From NCBI RefSeq assembly GCF_037404875.1, contig NZ_JBBELO010000033.1, forward strand, positions 186,001 to 250,000: a DNA stretch of 64,000 nucleotides, given 5' to 3'. Of the stretch, positions 8,534 through 17,127 are shown piece after piece (within the stretch, counting starts at the first letter, position 1; every line of letters begins with the position of its first letter). The stretch is from Orlajensenia sp037404875 (lineage in GTDB: Bacteria; Actinomycetota; Actinomycetes; Actinomycetales; Microbacteriaceae). Made by a program: the position numbers and the translations under genes. The notes under the pieces were generated by a model. The model had not been told where the DNA came from, did no database searches, and saw only the letters and a program-made list of their open reading frames with translations.

Positions 8534-9450
8534 CAGCCTTTGACTGCTCCTGCCATGATGCCCGAGACGAGTTGCCGTCCGGCGAGTACGAAGAGGATGA
8601 GAAGGGGGATCGTGGCCATCACGGCGCCCGCGAGCACGATGGAGTAGTCCACGTACTTCGCCGACTGCAGCTGGCTGAGGGCCACCTGCAGCGTCGGGTT
8701 CTGCGGCGAGACCAGCAGCGGCCAGAGGTAGTCGGTCCATGCGGTCATGAAGGTGAACAGGCCGAGGATGGCCATCGCCGGCCGGGCAGCGGGCAGGCCC
8801 ACGTGCCAGAAGGTGCCGAACATGCTCGCGCCGTCGACACGGGCGGCCTCGATGAGCTCCTCGGGAATCACGTCCACCAGGTACTGACGCATGAAGAACA
8901 CGCCGAACGCGGTCACGAGGGTCGGGATGATGATGGCACCGAGGGTGCCGGTCCAGCCGAACTGCTTCATGAGCATGAACAGCGGGATGATGCCCAGCTG
9001 CGTCGGAACGGCGAGCGTCGCGATCACGAAGACCATGAGGCCCTCGCGGCCGCGGAAGCGCAGCTTCGCGAACGAGTAGCCGGCCAAGGTCGAGAAGAAC
9101 ACGACGGAGACGGTGATGGTCGTCGCCACGATGATGCTGTTGCCGAGCGCCGTCCAGAAAGGAACGGTGTCGAGCACAGCGGCGACGTTGATCCAGAACC
9201 GCCCGCCGGGCAGCAGCGGGGGCCAGGTGTCGCCGAGGGCGCTGTTCTTGCTGCCGCCGATCACGAACGACCACCACAGCGGGTAGGCGCCGCCGAGGAA
9301 CAGCGCGATCAGCAGGCCGTAGGTGAGGAAGCCGGGACGGCGATCGATGCCCATCGCCCGACGCCGCGGCTGGCGCGGTGCGCGCTGTGCAGGCTTCGCG
9401 GGCACCGCGGCCGAGCCGGTCGCCGTGCGGGTTTCAGTGTCGGTGCTCAC
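8533..9450 (-). CDS. cebG: Sugar ABC transporter permease, CebG/MalG type
   Basis: 305-residue inner-membrane permease of the CUT1 sugar ABC importers, with about six membrane helices. The EAA loop that contacts the ATPase is EELIEAARVDGASMFGTFWHVGLP. The N-terminus is a Pro/Arg-rich cytosolic extension of about 40 residues. The ATG at 9450 overlaps the preceding permease stop by four bases (ATGA). No ATPase gene is in the operon. Such CUT1 systems commonly borrow the shared MsiK-type ATPase encoded elsewhere, so that would be expected outside this window. Confidence 0.93.
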   Translation of the reverse strand: MSTDTETRTATGSAAVPAKPAQRAPRQPRRRAMGIDRRPGFLTYGLLIALFLGGAYPLWWSFVIGGSKNSALGDTWPPLLPGGRFWINVAAVLDTVPFWTALGNSIIVATTITVSVVFFSTLAGYSFAKLRFRGREGLMVFVIATLAVPTQLGIIPLFMLMKQFGWTGTLGAIIIPTLVTAFGVFFMRQYLVDVIPEELIEAARVDGASMFGTFWHVGLPAARPAMAILGLFTFMTAWTDYLWPLLVSPQNPTLQVALSQLQSAKYVDYSIVLAGAVMATIPLLILFVLAGRQLVSGIMAGAVKG

Positions 9451-10529
9451 AGTCGCTTCTCCTCGACCGCCGCGGACAGTGCTACTGCGCCCGCGGCTTT
9501 CTCGTCACGGAATTCGCTGATTCTCTTGGCCGTTCGTTTCTTGCCCGAGCGGGTTTCGACCGACGCGATGCGGCGGGAGATCAGGAAGTTCAGCAGCCCG
9601 AAGGCCACGATGATGATGAACAGCAGCCAGGCGATGGCCGAGGCCTTGCCGAAGTTGCCGCGGTTGAAGGCCATGTCCCAGAGGTAGAGCACCGTCGTCT
9701 GGTACTCGCGGTGCGGACCGCCGAGGTTGGCGCTCTGCGGGTTGAACAGCTTGGGCTCCGTGAAGATCTGCAGGCCGCCGATGGTCGCCGTGATGATGAC
9801 GAAGATCATGGTGGGGCGGATGCTCGGCAGCGTGATCGAGAAGAACCGGCGGAACGCTCCGGCGCCGTCGAGGGCGGCCGACTCGTGGATGTCGCGGGGC
9901 ACCGCCTGCATGGCGGCGAGAAGGATGAGCGCGTTGTAGCCGGTCCAGCGCCAGTTGACCATGGTCGCGATGGCGAAGTGGGAGGGAAAGACCTCGGTCT
10001 TCCAGTTCACGGCATCCAGTCCGAAGGACTGCAGGATGTTGTTGATCAGGCCGTACTTCTCGCTGAACGCGCTGGAGAAGATGATGGCCACGGCGACGGG
10101 CGTCACGACATAGGGAATGAGCACGCTCATGCGCCAGAACGTCTTGGCACGCAGGTTCTGGTCGAGGATCGCGGCGATGAAGACGGCCGCGATCAGCTGC
10201 GGGATGGAGCTGAGCAGGAAGATGCTGAGCGTGTTGAACAGCGAGTTCCAGAAATAGGGGTCCGCGAGTTCGGCGCCGTAGTTCTGCAGCCCGATCCATT
10301 TTCCGGGGCCGGCCAAGATGTCCCAGTCGTTCAGCGAGACGACGAAGGTGTAGACGAGCGGGAACAGTCCGATCAACCCGAACAGCACGAAGAACGGCGC
10401 GACGTACAGGTAGGGCGAGACCTTCACATCGAGCTTGCTCAGCCGGTGCCTCAGCGGCACGCGCTCTTCGGATGCCGGCGTCGGCTTCGGTGACGGCGTG
10501 GCGGTCGGCCTGCTCGCGGTCGTTGTCAT
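9447..10529 (-). CDS. cebF: Sugar ABC transporter permease, CebF/MalF type
   Basis: 360-residue membrane permease, partner of the CebG-type protein. It has a Thr/Pro-rich N-terminal tail, about six helices from SPYLYVAPFFVLFGLIGLFP onward, and the EAA loop IHESAALDGAGAFRRFFSITLP. I placed the start at ATG 10529, with AAGGAG 7 bases upstream. The longer frame back to 10586 runs through the intergenic hairpin. The C-terminal 45 or so residues are charged and unusually long for this family. It follows the binding-protein gene after a 72-base gap holding a strong stem-loop, so it is probably expressed at a lower level than the binding protein. Confidence 0.92.
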   Translation of the reverse strand: MTTTASRPTATPSPKPTPASEERVPLRHRLSKLDVKVSPYLYVAPFFVLFGLIGLFPLVYTFVVSLNDWDILAGPGKWIGLQNYGAELADPYFWNSLFNTLSIFLLSSIPQLIAAVFIAAILDQNLRAKTFWRMSVLIPYVVTPVAVAIIFSSAFSEKYGLINNILQSFGLDAVNWKTEVFPSHFAIATMVNWRWTGYNALILLAAMQAVPRDIHESAALDGAGAFRRFFSITLPSIRPTMIFVIITATIGGLQIFTEPKLFNPQSANLGGPHREYQTTVLYLWDMAFNRGNFGKASAIAWLLFIIIVAFGLLNFLISRRIASVETRSGKKRTAKRISEFRDEKAAGAVALSAAVEEKRL

Positions 10530-10549
10530 GCTGCTCTCCTTCGAGGAGT

Positions 10550-10583
10550 GAGGCCCCCCGGAAACGGGTCTCCGGGGGGCCTC
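10550..10583 (-). terminator. Hairpin between binding-protein and permease genes
   Basis: Perfect 13-bp stem GAGGCCCCCCGGA / TCCGGGGGGCCTC with an 8-base loop, between the binding-protein stop (10602) and the permease start (10529). There is no T-run. In ABC import operons such structures usually stabilise the upstream message or cause partial termination, which gives excess binding protein over permease. Confidence 0.8.
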
Positions 10584-10601
10584 CATGGAGCTAGGTGGGA
10601 A

Positions 10602-11921
10602 TTACTTGAGGTCGAGGTTCTTCAGGGTGCTCAGCGCGTCGTTCCACGCGGTGTTCCCGTCGGTTCCCTTGTCGAGCTCCTGGGTGGCCGGTCCGAAGAC
10701 CTGCTCCTGGATGACCGAGTCGTTCGGGCCCTTGAACTGGGCCTTCACGCCCTCCGCCCGCTTGGCGAGGATCTCGCCGACCGGTGCGTTGTTGAAGAAC
10801 TTGGTCAGGTCGCTCTCGCCGGTCACGCCGGGGTCGCTCTGCGCCTCGGTCACGCTCGGGAAGGTGCCGGCTGCCTGGAAGGCGGCAACCTGCGACTTGG
10901 CCGTGGTGAGGTAGGCGGCCAGGGCGGCTGCCTCCTTCGGGTGCTTCGACGTGGTGGGCACCGTCAGGAACGATCCACCCCAGTTGGCGGGGCCGCCGGG
11001 GAAGACGTCCGCGAAGTCCCAGCCGCTGGTGGCGTCGCCGCCCGCGGTCTCGACCTGTCCCTTGACGACACCGAGCATCCAGCCCGGGCACATGAAGGTC
11101 GCGAACGAGCCGTCGGTGAAGGCCTTGCCCTTACCCCAGTCCCACGCGGTCTGAGCGCTGGAGAGGCCGGCTGCTGCGCCGTCGGCGAGCTTGCCCCACT
11201 GGGTCTTCAGGTCGGCGTTGTCTTCGACGTCGATCTTGCCGTCCTTGGAGTAGTAACCCTCGGGCAGCTGGTTGACCATGGCGTTCCAGACGAAGCCGGA
11301 CTGGTCGTAGAAGGGCTTGCCCGTCGCGGCCTTGTACTGCTTGCCGACCTCGAAGAACTTGTCCCACGTCGCGTCCGCACCACCGAAGAGCTGTGCGACG
11401 CCGTCGCGGTCGCTCGGCAGGCCGGCTGCGGCGAACAGCTTGCTGTTGTAGCACAGGCCCTCGGGGCCGATGTCGGTGCCGTATCCGATGATGCGGCCGT
11501 CCTTGTCGGTGGCCTGCTTCAGCTTCCAGTCGACCCAGCGGTCCTTGATGTCGTTGGCGCCGTACTTGGTCAGGTCGGTGAAGCTGTCGGAGACCTGCAT
11601 GACCTGGCCGAGCCAGCCCTCTTCGACGGCCTGCACGTCGGGAAGACCCGCGCCGGCTGCCTGCTTGGTCTTCCAGTCGGTGAGGGCGTTTCCACCGGTG
11701 TCGATGTTGGTCGCCTTGATGGTGATGTTCGGGTTCTCCTTCTCGTACGACTTGTACAAGTCGTCGAGACCCATGGTGCCGAACGTCGTGACGGTCAGGG
11801 TTACCTTCTCGTCGGAACTGCCCGAATCGCCGGAGTTCGAGGAACATCCGGTGGCGATGAGGGCGAATGCCGCTGCGCCGGCAATGGCTGCTGCAGCCTT
11901 GGTGCGTCGTGAAAGCTTCAC
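10602..11921 (-). CDS. cebE: Cellobiose/beta-glucoside ABC transporter binding lipoprotein
   Basis: 439-residue extracellular solute-binding protein, family 1, anchored as a lipoprotein. The signal peptide has a basic start (MKLSRRTK), a hydrophobic stretch and the lipobox LIATGC, so the cysteine near residue 23 would be lipidated. The mature part starts with a Ser/Gly/Asp linker. The GTG at 11921 has GGGAG five bases upstream, and the frame extended to 11996 would run through the operator. It is the first gene of the operon. Ligand assignment to cellobiose or cello-oligosaccharides rests on the downstream GH1 enzyme, the CebR-type regulator and the nearby GH6 cellulase, not on ligand-site residues. 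Confidence 0.92.
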   Translation of the reverse strand: MKLSRRTKAAAAIAGAAAFALIATGCSSNSGDSGSSDEKVTLTVTTFGTMGLDDLYKSYEKENPNITIKATNIDTGGNALTDWKTKQAAGAGLPDVQAVEEGWLGQVMQVSDSFTDLTKYGANDIKDRWVDWKLKQATDKDGRIIGYGTDIGPEGLCYNSKLFAAAGLPSDRDGVAQLFGGADATWDKFFEVGKQYKAATGKPFYDQSGFVWNAMVNQLPEGYYSKDGKIDVEDNADLKTQWGKLADGAAAGLSSAQTAWDWGKGKAFTDGSFATFMCPGWMLGVVKGQVETAGGDATSGWDFADVFPGGPANWGGSFLTVPTTSKHPKEAAALAAYLTTAKSQVAAFQAAGTFPSVTEAQSDPGVTGESDLTKFFNNAPVGEILAKRAEGVKAQFKGPNDSVIQEQVFGPATQELDKGTDGNTAWNDALSTLKNLDLK

Positions 11922-11960
11922 GGTCACTCCCTTGTGTGCGTGGACAGGATAGGTGCTCGA

Positions 11961-12051
11961 AGGAGCGCTATCACCGAAGTGTGAGAGCGCTCTCACGGTT
12001 GCAGGATGATGCTGACATGCCGCACTACGGAAGTCAAGAGAGCGCTCTCAC
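11961..12051 (-). promoter_or_regulatory. Three AGCGCT-centred LacI-type operators
   Basis: A perfect 16-base palindrome GTGAGAGCGCTCTCAC lies at 11981-11996. A second copy, GAGAGCGCTCTC, is at 12038-12049. A weaker copy (AGGAGCGCTATCAC) is at 11961-11974. Centres are 22 and 55 bases apart. A -10-like TATCCT (minus strand, 11952-11947) lies between the nearest operator and the binding-protein start. The core matches the Streptomyces CebR box (palindrome around AGCGCT), so the CebR-type gene at the end of the operon is the likely binder. Confidence 0.82.
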
Positions 12052-12112
12052 GGGAGCCGTTCGTTACCGAGTCGTGACCTCATGCACCGCTCGCGACTCG
12101 AGTCGCGGAGGC

Positions 12113-14095
12113 CTACTCCGTGGCGTTGCCCTGACGCTGCGCTCGCACGGAGGCGGTGTCGGCGCCCGGTTCGATGAGTGCCCCGAAGTCGACCGCGGCC
12201 CGGTTTGCGAGGATGCCGGTGTCGTAGTTCTCCGCGTCGTCGTCCTCGGCAGCCGAGCCGAGAATGCGCACGAGCGGGCCGTTGGCCGGCTCGTCGGATG
12301 CTGCGCGCTCGGCCTCGGCGCGGTTGTCCGCAGCCTCCTGCAGGGCCGACTTCGCACGCAGCGGCGGCGTCTTGAAGAACAGCGCGAGCGCGAAGGCGAT
12401 GAGCACGACGATCAGGGCCACCCAGTAGACCTCAACGGCCGAGGCGTTGAAGCCGACGAGGAAGGGCTTGGACAGGCGCGGATCCGTGCCGTTCAGGAAC
12501 GAGGTGTCATCGAGGGTTCCGCTGCCGATCGAGCTGTCTCCGCCCGTGCCGGAGGTGAGGGCGTCCTTCACGGTGGGGACGACCTGGTCGACGACCGTTG
12601 CCCGCTGGGTCGCGTCGCTGAGATCGACCTGCGGGGGGAGGTTGGCCTCGACCGGCCCGACGATCGGCGTGTAGATCTTCGCCATGATCTGCTTGTTCTC
12701 GGGGGCGTTGGCCACCGCGGGATCGAGGGCCGCGTCGATCGCATCCGAGAGGGTCGCCTTGTCGGAGAGCGAGTCGGTGATGTTGGCGGGCATCACGGTG
12801 AACAGCAGCGAGAGCAGAACAGCCGTGCCGAGCGTTCCGCCGATCTGCCGGAAGAAGGTCGAGGCGCTCGTGGCCACGCCCATGTCGCGCAGGCCCACGG
12901 AGTTCTGGCTCGCGATGGTGAGCGTCTGCATGAGCTGGCCGAGGCCGAGGCCGATCAGCAGCATCGCACCCGCGAGGAACCAGTACGACGAGTCGTAGTG
13001 CAGGAAGGTGAGGTCGAAGAACCCGCCCGCGAGAAAGGCGGTGCCGAGGATGGGGAACAGTCGGTAACGCCCGGTGCGCGCGATGATCTGGCCGCTCGCG
13101 ATGGAGGAGATCATGAGGCCGAGGATCATCGGCAGCAGCTGGATGCCGCTCTCGGTCGGTGTGGACCCGAGCACGAGCTGCAGATAGAGCGGAAGCGTCA
13201 GCATCGCACCGAACATGCCGAAGCCGACGAAGACGCCGATGATGGTCGCCATCGTGAAGGTCGAGGACCGGAACAGCTTGATCGGGATGAGCGCGTCATC
13301 CTTCATCCGGATCTCCACGAGGATGAAGGCGATGATGCCGAGAACTCCGATCACGTAGCAGGCGATCGCGATGCCGCTGTCCCAGCCCCATTCGCGGCCT
13401 TCCTCGGCCACGAGCAGAAGCGGCACGAGAGCGATGATGACGGTCGCGGCGCCCCACCAGTCGATGCGCACAGAACGCTGCTCGCCCTTGGGAAGATGCA
13501 GGAATCGCAGCACGATGATGAGGGCGACGATGCCGATCGGAACGTTGATCAAGAAGACCCAGCGCCATCCGGCGATCCAGAGAATCTGGTCGGCGCCGGC
13601 GAACAGGCCGCCCACGAGCGGGCCGACGAGGCTCGAGATGCCGAACACCGCCAGGAAGTAGCCCTGGTATTTCGCACGCTCGCGCGGTGCCAGCATGTCG
13701 CCCATGATCGCGAGTGGCATCGACATGAGTCCGCCCGCACCGAGACCCTGGATGGCGCGGAAGGCGGCCAGTTCGAGCATCGAACTCGAGAAGGTCGCGA
13801 GGATGGAGCCGCCGACGAAGATGACGATCGCGAGGATGAAGAGCGGGCGGCGTCCGAAGATGTCGGAGAGCTAGCCGTAGATGGGCGTCGAGATCGTCGA
13901 AACGATGAGGTAGGCCGTGGTCACCCACGCCTGCTGGCTGAGGCCGTGCAGGTCGTCGCCGATCGTGCGGATGGCGGTGCCCACGACGGTCTGGTCGAGC
14001 GCCGAGAGGAACATGCCGGCCATCAGGCCGAAGATCACGAAGAGGATCTGCCGGTGGCTCATCAGCGGTTTCGAGGCGGGGGCGGTGTTCGACAT
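12113..14095 (-). pseudogene. DHA2-family MFS drug exporter gene with internal TAG
   Basis: Encodes an EmrB/QacA-type proton-driven multidrug exporter, but codon 75 is TAG (13873-13871). Both sides are in the same frame and read as one transporter. Residues 1-74 hold the first two helices (ILFVIFGLMAGMFLSALDQTVVGTA, then TAYLIVSTISTPIYG). After the stop comes LSDIFGRRPLFILAI. The stop sits at the lysine or arginine position of the conserved MFS motif A (G-K-L-S-D-x-x-G-R-R), so one base change (AAG to TAG) explains it. The rest, to about 660 codons, is intact, with many helices, the long extracellular loop usual in DHA2 and a charged C-tail. ATG 14095 has GGAAGG upstream. The product is presumably a dead 74-residue fragment, unless translation restarts at a later start codon such as ATG 13780 or the TAG is a sequencing error. 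Confidence 0.85.
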
Positions 14096-14221
14096 GTTGC
14101 ACGTACCTTCCGGCGAGAATGCGTGACAGCGACGGGAGCGACCGACGGTGGCTGGTGGAGACCTCGTGAGTGGGGCAACCATTCACGGCTTCTTCAGATT
14201 CCCGCTTGTTAGGGTCGCGCC

Positions 14222-14896
14222 GTGCGCCGTCTGAAATCTACCGCTGTCCTGACCGTTTCGGTCGCTGTTCTTCTCGGCACGGCTGGATGTTCGGTGGGAG
14301 CTGCGCAAGCGGAGGCTGAGAAGCAGGGCACCTCGCACGTCGCGCCCGCGACGGATGGCCCGCGGCCGACTCCCTCGGCAGGCGCGCCGGAGCCGGCCGC
14401 GCTGTCCAACTCGCCGGCAACCCCGGCCGTGAAGGCTCAGCTGGATTACGTTCTGACGTACTGGAAGCACTACAACCCCGACTACGGCGTGCTCGACGAC
14501 AACGACTGCGTCAACTTCACCAGCCAGTCCCTCATCGCTCGCGGCTGGAGCGAGGACGACGACTGGTACTCGGCCGACGACATCGCCGACGCCTCGAGCG
14601 CGTGGCGCAGTTCGACCGCGATGCGCAACTGGCTGAAGACGCGTCCCGACCTGGCCACCGCCCTCACCGACGAGCAGCGTGATCAGGTCAAGGTGGGCGA
14701 CATCGTGCAGTTCGACTGGGACCGCTCCGGCGACCGCGATCACACGGGCGTCGTCACGCGTGTCAAGCACACCGCATCCGGAACCAAGATCTACTTCGCC
14801 GGGCACACGGATGACTCGGAGTACCGCGATGTCGACAAGGCGATCCACGAGGACCACCCCGGCGCGGCCGTCTACTACTGGAGCCTCGCCGACTGA
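14222..14896 (+). CDS. Secreted amidase-domain lipoprotein (Amidase_6)
   Basis: 224-residue exported protein. The N-terminus has a signal with lipobox LLGTAGC, then a Pro/Thr/Ala-rich linker and a C-terminal Amidase_6 domain (about 70-224). The domain shows the Cys box DDNDCVNFTSQSL and the His segment GDRDHTGVVTRV, the likely cysteine and histidine of a papain-like amidase, with GDIVQFDWD between them. Such domains are linked to cell-wall peptide or amide hydrolysis, but the substrate is unproven. The GTG start has TAGGGT ending 6 bases upstream. The domain is clearly related to the C-terminal part of the protein at 15969-17090. A VanY-type carboxypeptidase lies between the two. Confidence 0.85.
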   Translation: MRRLKSTAVLTVSVAVLLGTAGCSVGAAQAEAEKQGTSHVAPATDGPRPTPSAGAPEPAALSNSPATPAVKAQLDYVLTYWKHYNPDYGVLDDNDCVNFTSQSLIARGWSEDDDWYSADDIADASSAWRSSTAMRNWLKTRPDLATALTDEQRDQVKVGDIVQFDWDRSGDRDHTGVVTRVKHTASGTKIYFAGHTDDSEYRDVDKAIHEDHPGAAVYYWSLAD

Positions 14897-14936
14897 GGTG
14901 CGCCCACACCGTCGGAGCCCGCAGTAGCCTGTGAGC

Positions 14937-15788
14937 ATGCCAGTACGTGCGTCCGGACCGCCTTCTCGGCGCGTCCGTCGCAACCGCCTGATCGTGCTGT
15001 CGGCGGGCGTGGCGGTACTGCTCGCGCTCTCGGTGATCGGGGGCGTGGTGTGGGGAGCGCGTCTCACGGATGCGGCGGCCCAGACGCCCCCGACCGGCAC
15101 GAGGACGGCGTCCCCCAGCGCGACGCCGACACCGCGTCCGGCGCCGCAATCGACGGCAGCGCCGACGGCGATCCCGCCGAGCTTCGACAGGCACGCGCGT
15201 TCCATCGATGACCCGGCGAGCATCTGGGTGGTCTCCGACAAGAAGCGGGCGCTGAATCCCCCCGACTTCGTTCCCCCCGACCTCGTCGACGTGCCCGTCG
15301 CGCACACCTGGGACCCGCAGCTTCGGGCGGAGGCCTCGGCCCAGCTCGTCGCCATGTTCGCCGCGGCGTCCGCCGAGGCGGGTCTCCACCTCGCCTCCAA
15401 CAGCGCGTACCGCAGCTACGACTCCCAGGTCAGCGTCTACAACCAGGACGTCGGCGCGCACGGCCAGGATGCCGCGGACCAGTCCACCGCACGGCCCGGC
15501 TTCAGCGAGCACCAGACCGGCCTCGCGATCGACATCGGGGCCGAGTCCGGCAACTGCTCGCTCGACGCCTGCTTCGCGAACACTCAGGAGGGCACCTGGC
15601 TGGCGCAGAACGCGTATCGCTTCGGATTCCTGCTGCGCTATCCGGCCGACAAGGTGCCGGTGACGGGGTTCGAGTTCGAGCCGTGGCACTACCGCTACAT
15701 CGGGGTCGACCTCGCCACCGAGATGCACGACACCGGTGTCACCACGCTCGAGGAGTTCTTCGGCCTGCCCGCCGCTCCGACCTACTGA
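14937..15788 (+). CDS. D-alanyl-D-alanine carboxypeptidase, VanY/LdcB family
   Basis: 283-residue membrane-anchored peptidoglycan carboxypeptidase (M15B). One N-terminal helix (LIVLSAGVAVLLALSVIGGVVW) is followed by a Thr/Pro-rich linker and the zinc peptidase domain. Visible family motifs are SAYRSYDSQVSVYN, GFSEHQTGLAIDIG (zinc His and Asp) and EFEPWHYRYIG (third zinc ligand His). It would trim the terminal D-Ala or D-amino acid from stem peptides. ATG 14937 has TAGCCT ending 6 bases upstream. A GTG six bases earlier is in frame but overlaps the expected transcription start region. It lies between two Amidase_6 genes, suggesting a joint role in wall remodelling. VanY-like does not imply vancomycin resistance here, as no vanHAX genes are present. 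Confidence 0.9.
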   Translation: MPVRASGPPSRRVRRNRLIVLSAGVAVLLALSVIGGVVWGARLTDAAAQTPPTGTRTASPSATPTPRPAPQSTAAPTAIPPSFDRHARSIDDPASIWVVSDKKRALNPPDFVPPDLVDVPVAHTWDPQLRAEASAQLVAMFAAASAEAGLHLASNSAYRSYDSQVSVYNQDVGAHGQDAADQSTARPGFSEHQTGLAIDIGAESGNCSLDACFANTQEGTWLAQNAYRFGFLLRYPADKVPVTGFEFEPWHYRYIGVDLATEMHDTGVTTLEEFFGLPAAPTY

Positions 15789-15968
15789 ACCGTCGACCCG
15801 AGTGGTCGACATGCCACCTTTCGTGGCCTCGAGGCGCCCGGCACCCGCGAAAAGCGGCATCTCGGCGGTTCATGCGTTCCCATGAAAAGTTGAGCGTTCG
15901 TGCAGGGCCCACCCATTCCGGCGTGGTGCACTTGCGGGTCTTTGCACGCGACCCGAAATCTCTCTCAC

Positions 15969-17090
15969 GTGACTCGTTCCACCCGCACCACCCCCTCCTC
16001 GCCCGTCCTCTCCTCGCCCAGCCTCACCGCTCGTGCCGCCCTTCTGGCCTCACGGCGGCATCGGCGCGGGCGGCATGCGCGCCCGTCGTCATTCACCGGT
16101 GGCACCGTGCTGGCCGGATGCGGTCTCGCGCTCGCCATCACGGCCGGGGCCCTCACGCTCGGCATGGGCTCGGACGGTTCCGCCCAGGCCAGCGTCGCCC
16201 AGCAGCCCCGGCAGAAGCAGGCGGCGTCCCAGCCGAGTGCGCGTATCGATGCCGCGGCCCTCGGCTCGCGGGTGCGTCTGCCGTTCGTGGTCAACGACGG
16301 CAACCCGGTGATCGACGCCCTCCCGGTCGCGACGCAGGGGCCGGTGACCGGCGGAACGACCATCACCCTCAGTGGAGCGAACCTCGAGAAGGTCGCCTCC
16401 GCCAGCGTCGGTGGCCAGGCGGCGGCTCTCGCATCCGTTACGCCGGATGCCGTGACGCTCACCGTGCCCTCGGCGGTGCACTACGCCGAGGGCACGGCCG
16501 GCATCGACCTGCTCGACGCCGGCGGCGCGCCAGTGCCGGTGGACCTGACCCCGGCAACCACCGTGGCGGCGGACTCCCCGGTCGCGGTCTCTGCGGCGCC
16601 GGCCCTCACCTTCACCTACGTACCCGACGCGGGCATCCAGGCGCAGAGCGCCTATATCCAGGCGTACTGGTCCAACTACAACCCGGATTACCTGCAGCTC
16701 AGCGGCGCGGACTGCGCCAACTTCGCCAGCCAGGGCCTGCTCGCCCGGGGCTGGTCGATGGATGCGGACTGGTGGTACGCAGGCGGCGCCACGAGTTCCT
16801 CGTGGGTGAGCTCGACGGCGCTCTACGGCTACCTGTCCGCGCATCCCGAGCGTGCCACGCTGCTCGGTGAGACGCGGGATGACCTCAAGGTCGGCGACAT
16901 CGCCCAGTTCGACTGGGACGGCTCGGGGGACTGGGATCACACCGCCACCGTCACCCGTGTCGAGCACACCGACTCGGGAACCCGCGTCTGGGTCGGCGGT
17001 CACACCAAGGACATGGACTTCTGGAACGTCGACGAGGCGCTCGCCACCGGCGGGTCGGATGCGCGCATCGCGTTCTGGAGCATCCGCTGA
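15969..17090 (+). CDS. Secreted protein with IPT/TIG-like and Amidase_6 domains
   Basis: About 373 residues. A long Arg/Ser-rich N-terminus leads into a membrane or signal helix (TVLAGCGLALAITAGALTLGMG). It is followed by an IPT/TIG-like beta domain (VATQGPVTGGTTITLSGANL, then SVGGQAAALASVTPDAVTLTVP) and a C-terminal Amidase_6 domain with Cys box SGADCANFASQGLLARGW and His segment GDWDHTATVTRV. The amidase part aligns along its length with that of 14222-14896, so they are paralogues. The start is uncertain: GTG 15969 is my choice, and the frame is open to GTG 15900. The 180 bases before it hold no other gene. It probably acts on the cell wall or on an extracellular amide substrate. Confidence 0.8.
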   Translation: MTRSTRTTPSSPVLSSPSLTARAALLASRRHRRGRHARPSSFTGGTVLAGCGLALAITAGALTLGMGSDGSAQASVAQQPRQKQAASQPSARIDAAALGSRVRLPFVVNDGNPVIDALPVATQGPVTGGTTITLSGANLEKVASASVGGQAAALASVTPDAVTLTVPSAVHYAEGTAGIDLLDAGGAPVPVDLTPATTVAADSPVAVSAAPALTFTYVPDAGIQAQSAYIQAYWSNYNPDYLQLSGADCANFASQGLLARGWSMDADWWYAGGATSSSWVSSTALYGYLSAHPERATLLGETRDDLKVGDIAQFDWDGSGDWDHTATVTRVEHTDSGTRVWVGGHTKDMDFWNVDEALATGGSDARIAFWSIR

Positions 17091-17127
17091 GGTCGGCACC
17101 TCACGCGATCACCGGTGGAGGCGGCCC

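Noticed and set aside
6161..8647. 828-residue plus-strand frame over the cellobiose operon
   Set aside because: It is antisense to the intact beta-glucosidase and LacI genes, has no family features and shows the Val/His/Arg-rich make-up of a GC-driven shadow frame.
13871..13873. TAG read as pyrrolysine
   Set aside because: No pyl genes are seen, and the position is a conserved Lys/Arg in a transporter loop, not a known pyrrolysine site.
11867..14212. 781-residue plus-strand frame over the MFS gene
   Set aside because: Antisense shadow of the transporter. Composition is Arg/His/Glu-rich with no domain. It does not argue that the minus-strand gene is unreal.
14937..15788. Vancomycin resistance gene (VanY)
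   Set aside because: Family name only. No vanH, vanA or vanX or two-component genes nearby; such carboxypeptidases are normal wall enzymes.
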